A stretch of DNA of 28,571 bases, taken from assembly GCA_002343445.1 (NCBI GenBank), contig DDSP01000078.1:1-28571 (forward strand). The letters run 5' to 3'. The translations under genes were made by a program, and so were the position numbers. Of this stretch, positions 16,169-24,893 are shown one piece after another. Position 1 is the first letter of the stretch; each line of letters starts with the position of its first letter. Below the pieces are notes generated by a model. That model made no database searches, was not told the DNA's origin, and saw nothing but the letters and a program-made list of their open reading frames with translations. Origin of the DNA: Chthonomonas sp. UBA2387. GTDB taxonomy: Bacteria > Armatimonadota > Fimbriimonadia > Fimbriimonadales > Fimbriimonadaceae.

Positions 16169-16516
16169 ATGGACCCCGTCGAAGCCCTTGAACACGTGCG
16201 TCAATCTTGCCTCTCGCATGAAGGCGCTTACGAGAAGACGAGCCATGGCAGCCCCTGCTTCTTTGTCGAGAAGGGTCGGCAGTTCGCCGCCTTTGTCGAC
16301 AACCACCACGGCGACGGACGGTTGGCTCTGTGGTTGCGGGCGGCACCGGGTGTGCAGGAAGCGTTGATCGAGGAAGATGCCGAGGCGTACTTCCGCCCGC
16401 CGTACGTCGGCCCGAGCGGCTGGGTGGGCGTTCGGCTGGACCGCGGCCTGGCATGGGAGACGGTGGCTGCGCTCGTCGAGGAAGCCCATGCGCTTGGGTG
16501 CCCGGGGAGGCGGTAG
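16169..16516 (+). CDS. MmcQ/YjbR family protein
   Basis: 115 residues. The MmcQ/YjbR (DUF419-like) fold is recognisable: an N-terminal helix, then TSHGSPCFFVEKGRQFAAFV, LWLRAAPGVQEALIEED, YFRPPYVGPSGWVGVRLD and a last helix WETVAALVEEAHALG. These small proteins have a DNA-binding-like fold but no settled function. It stands alone between the operon terminator and a repeat-containing gap. ATG chosen because the family begins just there (DPVEALEHVR). Confidence 0.8.
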   Translation: MDPVEALEHVRQSCLSHEGAYEKTSHGSPCFFVEKGRQFAAFVDNHHGDGRLALWLRAAPGVQEALIEEDAEAYFRPPYVGPSGWVGVRLDRGLAWETVAALVEEAHALGCPGRR

Positions 16517-16542
16517 CTTCGGTGGTTGGCGGTCCTTGGCTG

Positions 16543-16572
16543 CGGACTGACACGGACTCGCACGGACTGCGA
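16543..16572 (+). repeat. Three 10-bp imperfect direct repeats (CGGACT core)
   Basis: CGGACTGACA, CGGACTCGCA and CGGACTGCGA stand head to tail in the gap after the MmcQ gene. Similar short runs occur in intergenic DNA of many genomes; a role as operator is possible but untested. Confidence 0.5.
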
Positions 16573-16603
16573 TCCCATCAACGAACGAGTTTGCGCCACA
16601 AGT

Positions 16604-16632
16604 CCTAGCCCTCACCCCTAGCCCCTCTCCCA
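16604..16632 (+). repeat. Pyrimidine-rich intergenic repeat with doubled CCTAGCCC
   Basis: CCTAGCCC (16604-16611) is followed by TCACC and a second CCTAGCCC (16617-16624), then CTCTCCCA. The C/T-rich motif of CCCTCACCC-AGCCC-CTCTCCC form is one I recall as a widely dispersed intergenic element in bacterial genomes. The rest of the gap 16517-16742 holds no supportable gene. Confidence 0.45.
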
Positions 16633-16742
16633 CCGGCGCGACCTGATGGGATGCCGAGAAGCTGGCCACGGTGGAAGAGGGGGATTCCGGTTGCGCCTGG
16701 AGACGTGGGCTCGGCAGGAACCGGCGTGACCCGAAGCCAAGT

Positions 16743-17897
16743 ATGAGGGGCATGAAGATACGCGTCGCGCTCGGTCTTGCGGCATTGACCATCTTCGCCG
16801 CCGCCCAAGGGCAACCCACGCTCACCGAACTCAACCAGCGCCTTGTCGAACGCCTCAAGGCCTTCCAGTCCGAGGCCGGATTCCCGGGTGCGACGTTCGC
16901 CTACGTGCTGCCCGACGGACGGCAGGGGGCCGTGGCGGTTGGATTCGCCGACAAAGAGCGGAACAAGACCATGCAACCCGACGCGCGCATGCCGGCTGGA
17001 AGCACGGGCAAGACCTTCTTCGCCGCCTGGATCCTACAGGAGATCGAAGGCGGCCGACTCGGGCTGGACGACCCGCTTGCCAAACACCTCGGAGGCGAGG
17101 CGTGGTTCAAGCGGCTGGCCAACGGCGAGGCCGTGACGCTGCGCCAGTTGTTCCTGCACCAGAGCGGAATCCCGGAGCACGTCTACGGCGAGGCCGTGCA
17201 CCAAGCGATCCGCGGGCGAGGCGACAAGCCCTGGACGCCCGCCGACATCGTGCCGTTCGCCCTAGATTCCAAGCCCCTGTTCGAGCCCGGCAAGGGGTGG
17301 GCGTACGCGGACACCAACTACATTCTGCTCGCCTTGGCTGCCGAAGCCGCCACCAAGCAGAACGGCTACGCCGAGATCGAGCGCCGGTTCCTTCGCCCGT
17401 TCGGACTGAAGGGCACGCAGCCCGCGACGAAGCGCGACATGGAGGGCCTGACCATGGGCTACACCACGCTCGGACGCGACTTCGTGGGGCAAGAAACCAC
17501 GCTCGACGACAAGGGCGCGTTCCGCGTCAACCCCGGCTTCGAGTGGGCGGGCGGCGGGTTCGTCTCCACGTCTCAAGACTTGGCTCGCTGGGCGCTCAGC
17601 CTGTTTGGGGGCAAGGTGCTCAAGCCGGAGACGCTGACCTTGGCCAAGCAAGGCGTCGCTGCAAGGACCGGCCCCGGCGACCAGTACGGACTCGGCGTTC
17701 AGATCCGCGACGGCGAGTGGGGCAAGGGCTACGGCCACGGAGGCTTCTATCCCGGCTACCTGACCGAGATGGAGTACGTCTACGACCGGTTCGGCGTGGC
17801 GATCCAGTTCAACACGGATTCGGGACAGGCGCTGCTGCGCGGGCGCCGGCGCGTGATGCTGGAGATGGCCAAGATGGTGCACGAGGCGACCCGCTGA
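16743..17897 (+). CDS. Serine beta-lactamase-like hydrolase / D,D-peptidase family (class C fold), secreted
   Basis: 384 residues (381 if ATG 16752 is used; both keep the signal peptide, which ends near AAAQGQ). Motifs of the class C beta-lactamase/esterase family: GSTGKTF with nucleophile S87 and K90 (SxxK), YADTNY (188-193) at the position of YxN, and YGHGGFYPGY near the C-terminus replacing the KTG box. LFLHQSGIPE is the usual following segment. Members include D-aminopeptidases, D,D-carboxypeptidases and esterases; an actual beta-lactamase is not indicated. Exported, so it works in the periplasm or outside. The P-loop gene starts 2 nt after its stop. Confidence 0.88.
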   Translation: MRGMKIRVALGLAALTIFAAAQGQPTLTELNQRLVERLKAFQSEAGFPGATFAYVLPDGRQGAVAVGFADKERNKTMQPDARMPAGSTGKTFFAAWILQEIEGGRLGLDDPLAKHLGGEAWFKRLANGEAVTLRQLFLHQSGIPEHVYGEAVHQAIRGRGDKPWTPADIVPFALDSKPLFEPGKGWAYADTNYILLALAAEAATKQNGYAEIERRFLRPFGLKGTQPATKRDMEGLTMGYTTLGRDFVGQETTLDDKGAFRVNPGFEWAGGGFVSTSQDLARWALSLFGGKVLKPETLTLAKQGVAARTGPGDQYGLGVQIRDGEWGKGYGHGGFYPGYLTEMEYVYDRFGVAIQFNTDSGQALLRGRRRVMLEMAKMVHEATR

Positions 17898-17899
17898 GC

Positions 17900-18436
17900 G
17901 TGGCCAGGCCTCCCCTGACGCTGGTGACCGGTCGGCCGGGCTCGGGCAAAACCACGCTCGCCCGACTCATCGCCGAACTCGTGGGTGGGCCGATCGTGTC
18001 GCGGGATGCGATCATGGAGGGCCACCGGCGCACCTCCGAGCATGGCGTCGTGTTGGCCGATCCTCCCGCCTTGCACGTGAACGACGTGTTCTTCGCGACG
18101 GTGGAAGCGCTCTTGGCCCAGCGGGTGGCCGTGATCGCGGAGGCGGCGTTTCAAGACAGGGTATGGGCGCCGAGGCTGGCCCGATTGGTCGAGGTCGCGG
18201 ACGTGCGCGTGGTGCTGTGCCAGTGCGACGCCGAGACGGCCCGACTCCGGTGCGTCGCCCGGTTCGAGAGCCATCCCGAAGTGCGCCGTTACCACGAGGC
18301 CGACGCCTCCGTGTTTGGGACGGGGCCTTTCGAGCCGATCGCGCGCGACTTGCCGACGTTGGTGGTGGACACCTCGGAAGGCTACGCGCCCGGCTTGCCC
18401 GAGATCGCGGCGTTCGTCAGAGCCGCGCCGGTTTGA
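17900..18436 (+). CDS. P-loop ATPase/kinase (AAA_33, zeta-toxin-like group)
   Basis: 178 residues from GTG. Walker A GRPGSGKTT (11-19) near the N-terminus, followed by a short kinase-like domain: PIVSRDAIMEG, AVIAEAAFQDRVW (a Walker-B-like strand), and VRVVLCQCDAETARLRCVARFESHP, where R-x-x-x-R residues could form the lid. Small-molecule or nucleotide kinases and zeta-type toxins share this architecture; substrate unknown. It starts 2 nt after the hydrolase gene and converges on the oxidoreductase gene with a 20-bp overlap of the two coding ends. Confidence 0.72.
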   Translation: MARPPLTLVTGRPGSGKTTLARLIAELVGGPIVSRDAIMEGHRRTSEHGVVLADPPALHVNDVFFATVEALLAQRVAVIAEAAFQDRVWAPRLARLVEVADVRVVLCQCDAETARLRCVARFESHPEVRRYHEADASVFGTGPFEPIARDLPTLVVDTSEGYAPGLPEIAAFVRAAPV

Positions 18437-19388
18437 CGGGCTGGCCGGTGCGGGCACTTTCCAGGGCGGCTACGCCCAGCGCGACGGCTTTGGCCCCTTC
18501 CAGACCCGAGATGGGTGGGGGAGTTCCCGCGGAGACGGCATCGAGGAAGGCCCGAAGCTCCAGATAGTAGGGATCGTCCGTCGCTGCCACGGGGCTCTCG
18601 GCCACCGATCCGCTCGCCGAGTGGGTGCGGAGCGAGGGCGTGGTTCGGCTGTCGTATTCGATCATGCCTTCGCTTCCGCACACTTCGAACGCGGTCCGGA
18701 ACCCGCTGGGATCCATCCACGTGCTTTCGCAGTGGGCGACCAGACCGCTGTCGAACGTGAGCGTGGTGAGGGCGTAGTCGGGGCCTTCGCCAGCCTCCGC
18801 TCGGACGGATCGCGAATAGAGTTGGGCGACTTCTCCGAACGTCCAGCGGAGCCAGTCGAAGTCGTGGATGGCCAGGTCCACCAGCACCCCGCCCGAGCGT
18901 CGGTGGTCCATGAACCAGTTGTCTGCTCCCGTCAACGGGGCTTTGCCCCCTCGGCGGGTTCGGGCGGCGGCGGGCCGTCCCAGCAGCCCGCTCAGCACCA
19001 ACTGGTGCGCGGCGGCGTATTCGGGGAAGCATCGGACGACCATCGCGCAGCCCAAGGGCACCCCGGCCCGGTCGGCGGCTTCGACGATCTTCATGCTGTC
19101 CGCCACATCGAGGGCGAGGGGCTTTTCGACGATGACGGGTTTGCCGGCGGCGATGGCCCGGATGGCGTAGTCGGCGTGCCGATCGGTGGGGTAACAGATG
19201 TCCACGACGTCGGCGGCGGCGAGCAGAGCGTCGCAATCGCTCGCGGGGGTCGCGTTCCACTCCGAGCAGAACGCCGCGACGCGTTCGGGCCGACGGTCGA
19301 ACACGTGGAGTTCGACATCGGGCATCTTGGCGTATTGGCGGGCATGCACCGTTCCCATCCATCCGGTGCCGAGCAATCCGACGCGCAT
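18417..19388 (-). CDS. Gfo/Idh/MocA family NAD(P)-dependent oxidoreductase
   Basis: 323 residues from ATG at 19386-19388 (an adjacent GTG would add one). N-terminal Rossmann fold with MRVGLLGTGWMG, then DICYPTDRHADYAI and VIVEKPLAL, whose Lys is the conserved catalytic residue of EKP. The C-terminal alpha/beta domain includes SGGVLVDLAIHDFDWLRW with the H-D pair typical of inositol or sugar dehydrogenases. Substrate probably a sugar or cyclitol; not determinable. Its 3' end overlaps the P-loop gene. Confidence 0.88.
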   Translation of the reverse strand: MRVGLLGTGWMGTVHARQYAKMPDVELHVFDRRPERVAAFCSEWNATPASDCDALLAAADVVDICYPTDRHADYAIRAIAAGKPVIVEKPLALDVADSMKIVEAADRAGVPLGCAMVVRCFPEYAAAHQLVLSGLLGRPAAARTRRGGKAPLTGADNWFMDHRRSGGVLVDLAIHDFDWLRWTFGEVAQLYSRSVRAEAGEGPDYALTTLTFDSGLVAHCESTWMDPSGFRTAFEVCGSEGMIEYDSRTTPSLRTHSASGSVAESPVAATDDPYYLELRAFLDAVSAGTPPPISGLEGAKAVALGVAALESARTGQPVKPARL

Positions 19389-19435
19389 CACGTGGTTCCC
19401 ATTCGCTGCAGGGTCGGGGCTTCCTGCCGATGAGG

Positions 19436-19441
19436 TACGTT
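19436..19441 (+). promoter_or_regulatory. Possible -10 element 6 nt upstream of the ruvC GTG
   Basis: TACGTT is followed by six bases and GTG at 19448. The TANNNT-N6-start arrangement is that of leaderless promoters described in Deinococcus and others. No -35 box is clear. Confidence 0.35.
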
Positions 19442-19447
19442 CGGCCC

Positions 19448-19924
19448 GTGCGCATCCTCGGCATCGACCCCGGCCTGGAGCGGATCGGCTACGGCACGGT
19501 CCGCCGCGAAGGGTCGCGCTTGACCGCCGAGGGGTACGGCCTGATCCAGACGCCGCGCATCGAGCTGCCGGAGCGGTTGGCGCTGGTGCGGCGCGAGGTC
19601 GTCGAACTCCTGGAACGCGTGCGCCCGGACGCCGTGGCGACCGAACAGTTGCTGTTCTCGGTGAACCGGAAGACGGCGATGGACGTGGCGAAGTCGCTGG
19701 GCGTGATCCTGTGTGCGGTGGCCGAGCACGGGGCCCCGTGGACCGAGTTCGCTCCCGGGGCGGTCAAGCTTTCGGTGGTGGGCAACGGGGGCGCGGAGAA
19801 GAAGCAGGTCCAGTTCATGGTGACTCGGTTGCTGGGGCTGACCGAGACGCCCAAGCCCGACGACGTGGCGGACGCCTTGGCTCTGGCCGTGTGTTTGGCG
19901 TTGCGTTCGCGGCCCGGCGCTTAG
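19448..19924 (+). CDS. ruvC: Holliday junction endonuclease RuvC
   Basis: 158 residues. RuvC cuts Holliday junctions with RuvAB. The four acidic catalytic residues are visible: D in ILGIDPG at the N-terminus, E in ATEQLLF, and two D in KPDDVADALALA near the end. I chose GTG 19448 because RuvC normally begins just before R-I-L-G-I-D-P-G, and because TACGTT lies 6 nt upstream; ATG at 19430 would add six residues. ruvA and ruvB are not next to it. The TAG stop shares bases with the TAA of the converging glycosyltransferase gene. Confidence 0.92.
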   Translation: MRILGIDPGLERIGYGTVRREGSRLTAEGYGLIQTPRIELPERLALVRREVVELLERVRPDAVATEQLLFSVNRKTAMDVAKSLGVILCAVAEHGAPWTEFAPGAVKLSVVGNGGAEKKQVQFMVTRLLGLTETPKPDDVADALALAVCLALRSRPGA

Positions 19925-20913
19925 GGCGCGCGGTGGGTGCGCATCCATTGGACCTGCGGCAGTTCCAGGCCGAGCCGTTGGTTCAGGCGGCCGAAGGTCT
20001 GCGCGAAGCGACCCGTGCGCAGGATCAGGCCCACCTCGACGGCAGCCACCGAGGCGCGGAACGCATCGAGCGAGTGCAGTCGGGCCACGGTTTGCATGGC
20101 CGCCTGGTCGCCGAGCGCTGCGCTTTCCCGTGCGAGGAACATGGCTTGGCTGGCGACTTCCCGGCGATAGTCGCGGAGACGTCCATCGAGGGTCAGGGCT
20201 CCCTGGGCGTAGGCGTAGACCGCTTCCATGTCGCGCAGTCGTTGCCGCTTGCGTTCGGGCGATTCGCCGCGCGAGACGCTCGGGCCGGCCAAGCGGACGT
20301 GGACGAGCACCTCGTCGAGCAGATGGACGCTTGCGCCCGCCAGCAGTCCGCGCAGGTTCTGATCGAAGTCTTGGTTCGAGGTGAGCGCCTCGCGCCAAGG
20401 TCCGACCTTGTCGAGGAACGAACGCCGCCAGACCGCGCCTTGGCATGGCCAAACCACGTCCCGCCTGAGGAAGCGGCGCAGGTGGTCGGCGGGCTCGAAG
20501 GCGTTCCACAGGAAGCCCAGGTCCCCGGGTTCCGCTTCGAAGACGGCGGTCTGCCCGACCACCATGTCCGCTTCGGCGCGGGCGGCGAACGCCTCGACCG
20601 AGGCCTCGAGCTTGCGCGGCGCGAACAGATCGTCGGAATCTTGGAACACCAAGAACTCGGCTGCGGCGGCTTGCCAGCCCGCATTGCGTGCGCGTTGCGC
20701 CCCGCCGCGTTCGAGTCGAAGGTGGCGGAAACGCGGATCGCGCGCGGCGAACGACTGGGCGACTTCGGGCACGTCGTCCTCGCTGGCGTCGTCGGCGACG
20801 ATGCACTCGAACCGCTCGTAGGTCTGCGCCTGAATGCTCTCCAAGCATTCGCGAAGGAGGTCGCCCCGGTTCTGCGCCGGGACGACCACGCCTACGAGCG
20901 GTCCATCGCTCAT
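19921..20913 (-). CDS. Family 2 glycosyltransferase
   Basis: 330 residues. GT-A fold: VGVVVPAQNRGDLLRECLESI at the N-terminus, FECIVADDASEDD, GGAQRARNAGWQAA and the nucleotide-sugar DxD site in FQDSDDLFAP. The mid part has WRRSFLDKVGPWREAL and NQDFD, as in GT2 enzymes for surface polysaccharides. No membrane helices, so cytoplasmic or peripheral. Lies 1 nt after the stop of the oxidoreductase gene 20915-22015, so the two are cotranscribed, which suggests surface glycan or modified-sugar synthesis (inference). Confidence 0.85.
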   Translation of the reverse strand: MSDGPLVGVVVPAQNRGDLLRECLESIQAQTYERFECIVADDASEDDVPEVAQSFAARDPRFRHLRLERGGAQRARNAGWQAAAAEFLVFQDSDDLFAPRKLEASVEAFAARAEADMVVGQTAVFEAEPGDLGFLWNAFEPADHLRRFLRRDVVWPCQGAVWRRSFLDKVGPWREALTSNQDFDQNLRGLLAGASVHLLDEVLVHVRLAGPSVSRGESPERKRQRLRDMEAVYAYAQGALTLDGRLRDYRREVASQAMFLARESAALGDQAAMQTVARLHSLDAFRASVAAVEVGLILRTGRFAQTFGRLNQRLGLELPQVQWMRTHRAP

Positions 20914-20914
20914 A

Positions 20915-22015
20915 TCAGAGGGCGATGGCTGTCGAGACCGAGTTGGCGGCGACCTCTTCGGGGGTGACTTCGCGGCCCAGCCGCTCCGAGAGGTAGATGC
21001 CTTCGCTGATGAGCATCGTCTTCAGGGCGAGTTCTGCTGTGGGGATCATCTCGATCTCGCCGAGCAGCCCGCCGATCCAGTGGTGTTGCGGCGAATCGAA
21101 CCACTGTTGCTTGGGGTCGAGCACGTGCTTACGCCAATCCGCGCCTTCGACCTCGAACGTGGCGTTCATCGGCACGTCCTCCAGGTTGGTGAAGTAGCTG
21201 AGCGGATCGAGCTTGAGGCCTCCCTTCGAGCCATAGACGCTCGGGGCTTCGAAGGACGACTGGTGGACCGCCCACGCTTCGACGATGTCGAGGGTCAGCC
21301 CGCCGCCCAGCCGGACGAAGCCGAGGCCGAGTTCTTCGACGTCGTACTTGCCCAGTTCGCGACGGCCGGGGTCCATGTCGGTCTCCTGGTAGGTCTTGCC
21401 TGTGATGCGCTCGACGCTGGGGTTGCCCAACAGGTGCAGCATCATGGCGATGTGGTAGACGCCCATGTCGTAGAGAGCGCCGCCCGAGGCCGTGGCCTTG
21501 CGCACGAACGACGACGTGCCGTAGCCGTCCACATAGGGGCGTCCTCGGCGACGGTGGCCCGTGCTGCGCGCGTGATAGACCTTGCCCAGGTGGCCCGCCT
21601 CGATGAGTCGTTTGGCCAGCTTGGTGTGGGGCGAATAGAGCGTGGAGAGTTGGATGCTGAGCTTCTTGCCCGTTCGCTCGGCGGCCTGGGCCATGGCGAC
21701 GGCGTCCACGTACGCGCCCGCCATGGGCTTTTCGCAGTAGACGTGCTTCCCGGCTTCGAGCGCGGCGATGGTGACCGGCGCGTGGAGGTTGTTGTGGAGG
21801 CAGACGTCCACGGCGTCGATGTCGTCGCGGGCGATGAGTTCGCGGAAGTCGCCCGTGGTGAATGGGATGTTGTATTCGGAGGCGGATTTGGCGAGCGCGG
21901 CGGCGTCGGTATCGCAGGCGGCGACGACCTGGACTCCCGGCACGTCTCGGTAGGTTCGGAGGTGGTGTTGGGCGATCTGCCCGACGCCGACAAAGCCAAC
22001 GCGAACGGTGTTCAC
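20915..22015 (-). CDS. Gfo/Idh/MocA family oxidoreductase
   Basis: 366 residues from GTG at 22013-22015. NAD-binding start VRVGFVGVGQIAQHH, then DAVDVCLHNNLHAP, CEKPMAG with the catalytic Lys (EKP, 95-97), and GGALYDMGVYHIAMM in the C-terminal domain (D-x-G-x-x-H). Substrate unknown; paired with a glycosyltransferase in one transcript. GTG chosen because it stands directly before the Rossmann strand and has CAAAAT 6 nt upstream. Confidence 0.87.
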   Translation of the reverse strand: MNTVRVGFVGVGQIAQHHLRTYRDVPGVQVVAACDTDAAALAKSASEYNIPFTTGDFRELIARDDIDAVDVCLHNNLHAPVTIAALEAGKHVYCEKPMAGAYVDAVAMAQAAERTGKKLSIQLSTLYSPHTKLAKRLIEAGHLGKVYHARSTGHRRRGRPYVDGYGTSSFVRKATASGGALYDMGVYHIAMMLHLLGNPSVERITGKTYQETDMDPGRRELGKYDVEELGLGFVRLGGGLTLDIVEAWAVHQSSFEAPSVYGSKGGLKLDPLSYFTNLEDVPMNATFEVEGADWRKHVLDPKQQWFDSPQHHWIGGLLGEIEMIPTAELALKTMLISEGIYLSERLGREVTPEEVAANSVSTAIAL

Positions 22016-22021
22016 GGCCCG

Positions 22022-22027
22022 ATTTTG
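22022..22027 (-). promoter_or_regulatory. Possible -10 element 6 nt upstream of oxidoreductase GTG
   Basis: On the minus strand CAAAAT is followed by six bases and the GTG at 22015. It fits the same spacing as the sites before ruvC, purE and the DUF1905 gene, though its first base deviates from TANNNT. Confidence 0.28.
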
Positions 22028-22161
22028 GCCGATTCGGGGAGGGGGCTTGGGGCCGTCGTGGTCGGCTGTTGGCTGTTGGCGGCGGCCGGCTTGTACAATG
22101 GGTGCCTGCACTTGTGCTGCTGGGTTTCTGGCATCAACGGTCGGGGCGAAGCGCAGCACCA

Positions 22162-22177
22162 CCTGTACCACCACAGG
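22162..22177. promoter_or_regulatory. Inverted repeat upstream of hicA, possible HicB operator
   Basis: CCTGT (22162-22166) and ACAGG (22173-22177) form a perfect short palindrome with a 6-nt centre. HicB antitoxins with ribbon-helix-helix tails bind such palindromes near their own promoter. TGCTATAAT (22189-22197) resembles an extended -10 box but overlaps the hicA start codon, so the true promoter may be TACAAT at 22094-22099. Confidence 0.3.
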
Positions 22178-22195
22178 CAGTGTCAAGGTGCTATA

Positions 22196-22491
22196 ATGGA
22201 CAAGGCCGAGAAGCATGAACGGCGGTGGCGCAACCAGTCCACCCACGATGTTCGGGTTGATGAGCTCCTTCTTGTGCTCGAAGCGAATGGGTTTCGCGTG
22301 AGGCAAGACCGAGGTCACCATTATCTGGCGGAGCACCCGGGACTGGCCGATTCTCCGCTGTTTGCGCTCCCGGTGGCAAGGTCGGACGCGTGACCATCAA
22401 CGCCCACGCCCACGGGATCCAGGGCCGGGTTCACCCTTTGGCTGTGCGGGATGTGCTTCGAGCTCTCGACCATATCAGGAAACCACGATGA
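22196..22491 (+). pseudogene. hicA: HicA-family toxin, reading frame interrupted
   Basis: From ATG 22196 the frame reads a HicA-like N-terminal half: MDKAEKHERRWRNQ, VDELLLVLEANGFRVRQ, RGHHYLAEHPG with the catalytic-type His. It stops at TGA 22391-22393 after 65 residues. The missing C-terminal half is in the -1 frame: VTINAHAHGIQGRVHPLAVR and DVLRALDHIRKPR, ending at TGA 22489-22491, which overlaps the hicB ATG as ATGA. Thus one base must be gained (or the ribosome slip back by one) between about 22340 and 22390, for example in CTCCCGG (22367-22373). A true deletion, a sequencing error or a programmed shift are all possible. An intact product would have about 98 residues and act as an mRNA interferase. 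Confidence 0.65.
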
Positions 22492-22919
22492 CGCCTCAAG
22501 AGAAGATTGCCGCCTACCGAGTCACGGTCCGCCCGGTCGCCGAGTCCGATGGAGGGGGTTTTGAGGCTGTGTTTCCTCAGCTCTCCCGCATGGTCGTTGG
22601 CTACGGAGCGAGTCAAGCCGACGCTGTCGAGGACCTGATGGCTGGAGTGCCCCTGCTGGTGGAGTCGGTAGTGGAGGCTGGAGAAACGCTTCCGGATCCT
22701 GACGGCGAAGCGGTGTGGAAGGATTACAGTGGCCGGGTGACGCTACGACTGCCCAAGTCGCTCCACCAACTGCTCGACATATTGGCCGAGCGGGAGGGGA
22801 CAAGCCTGAACACGCTCATGGCAACGCTCCTTCAGGCGGGCGCGACATCGCTGAGCGCGGGGCTTCCGTTTGGCGCGGAGCCGTCGTCGGCCAAGAGTCG
22901 CAACCGATTGGCGAGCTGA
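22488..22919 (+). CDS. hicB: HicB-family antitoxin with ribbon-helix-helix tail
   Basis: 143 residues. N-terminal HicB fold (about 10-70): YRVTVRPVAE, GGGFEAVFPQL, GYGASQADAVEDLMAGV. The C-terminal SGRVTLRLPKSLHQLL, followed by AEREGTSLNTLM (81-111), is a ribbon-helix-helix DNA-binding motif common in HicB proteins of this length. ATG at 22488 is shared with the end of the -1 frame of hicA, indicating translational coupling. It would neutralise HicA and repress the operon; with hicA broken it may be a free-standing regulator. A low-similarity tail follows from 120. Confidence 0.82.
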   Translation: MTPQEKIAAYRVTVRPVAESDGGGFEAVFPQLSRMVVGYGASQADAVEDLMAGVPLLVESVVEAGETLPDPDGEAVWKDYSGRVTLRLPKSLHQLLDILAEREGTSLNTLMATLLQAGATSLSAGLPFGAEPSSAKSRNRLAS

Positions 22920-22997
22920 GTCGGGGTTCCGGAGCGGGTGAATCCTGAGCGGCGCTCGCCGTCGGCTAGCGGCATGGGTGAGGGAGTGCGCCTCGTG

Positions 22998-23006
22998 TGC
23001 CATAAT
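22998..23006 (+). promoter_or_regulatory. Possible extended -10 promoter for glnA
   Basis: TGCCATAAT matches an extended -10 (TGN followed by CATAAT). It would start transcription at about 23013 and give a leader of about 120 nt before glnA, which contains two hairpins. No good -35 hexamer is present. Confidence 0.35.
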
Positions 23007-23009
23007 GTT

Positions 23010-23040
23010 GCATCGTTTTGCGGTGTTGCGAACGAAATGC
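23010..23040 (+). other. Imperfect hairpin in the glnA leader
   Basis: GCATCGTT (23010-23017) pairs with AACG (23031-23034) and ATGC (23037-23040) with a two-base bulge. It precedes the terminator-like hairpin. Could be a regulatory leader element; no known riboswitch consensus recognised. Confidence 0.35.
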
Positions 23041-23044
23041 GAAG

Positions 23045-23080
23045 ACGCTGCCGGGCATAGCCATGTCCGCGGCGTTTTTT
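23045..23080 (+). terminator. Terminator-like hairpin with T run upstream of glnA
   Basis: ACGCTGC (23045-23051) pairs with GCGGCGT (23069-23075) with one G-T pair, followed by a run of six T (23075-23080). It either ends the hicAB transcript or works as an attenuator in the glnA leader. Confidence 0.5.
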
Positions 23081-23135
23081 ACTTTCGGCTCATGATCCGC
23101 TTGGCCCGCCCCGTCGCAAGGAAAAAAGCACCCCT

Positions 23136-24545
<1,410 letters not shown>

Positions 24546-24565
24546 GGACTTCTCCGCTTCCTGCA

Positions 24566-24594
24566 ACAAGGGCGCGCCACGGGCGCGCCCTTGT
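24566..24594. terminator. Strong hairpin after glnA
   Basis: CAAGGGCGCGCC (24567-24578) and GGCGCGCCCTTG (24582-24593) form a perfect 12-bp stem, 13 with the flanking A-T pair, around a 3-nt loop. No T run follows, so it may stabilise the 3' end or need a factor for termination. Confidence 0.65.
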
Positions 24595-24599
24595 GCATC

Positions 24600-24605
24600 T
24601 AGAAT
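24600..24605 (+). promoter_or_regulatory. Possible -10 element 6 nt upstream of the DUF1905 GTG
   Basis: TAGAAT, then six bases, then GTG at 24612. As it stands just after the glnA hairpin, it could start a leaderless transcript of the small gene. Confidence 0.38.
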
Positions 24606-24611
24606 GGGGAG

Positions 24612-24893
24612 GTGATTCTGGAGTTCAGCGCCGAAGCCATCGAATGGCGGGGCCCCGCGCCGTTCGTCTACGTACCGATTCCGCCCGAGCCATCCGCCGA
24701 CATCAAGGCCATCTCCAACCGAGTGACCTATGGCTGGGGCGTGATTCCGGCGAGGGTTCGGATCGGACAGACCGAGTACAAGACCTCGCTCTTTCCCAAA
24801 GACGGACGCTATCTCGTGCCCGTGAAGGTCGCGGTGCAGCGTGCGGAGGGAGTCGGGGTCGGCGACTGGGTTTCGGTGTGGCTCGAGATCTAG
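24612..24893 (+). CDS. DUF1905 domain protein
   Basis: 93 residues from GTG. The DUF1905 beta-barrel pattern is present: a first strand ILEFSAEAIEW, PFVYVPIPPE, VTYGWGVIPARVRIGQTEYKTSL, DGRYLVPVKVAVQRAEGVGVGDWVSV. Function unknown; the domain is often a single-domain protein or fused to YdeI-like regions. The TAG stop and the converging purE stop share the palindrome CTAG. GTG chosen since it is the only start before the first strand. Confidence 0.8.
   Translation: MILEFSAEAIEWRGPAPFVYVPIPPEPSADIKAISNRVTYGWGVIPARVRIGQTEYKTSLFPKDGRYLVPVKVAVQRAEGVGVGDWVSVWLEI

Noticed and set aside
16743..17897. Beta-lactamase resistance gene
   Set aside because: The SxxK/YxD/HGG set fits the wide class C esterase/D,D-peptidase family; nothing points to antibiotic hydrolysis.
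22189..22197. TGCTATAAT as the hicA promoter
   Set aside because: A start site at normal distance would fall inside the coding region, after the only good start codon; it is probably chance or serves another purpose.
22102..22218. Short frame beginning MPALVLLGFW after TACAAT
   Set aside because: The ATG-less start, lack of a ribosome site and overlap with the hicA start region make a small protein hard to support.
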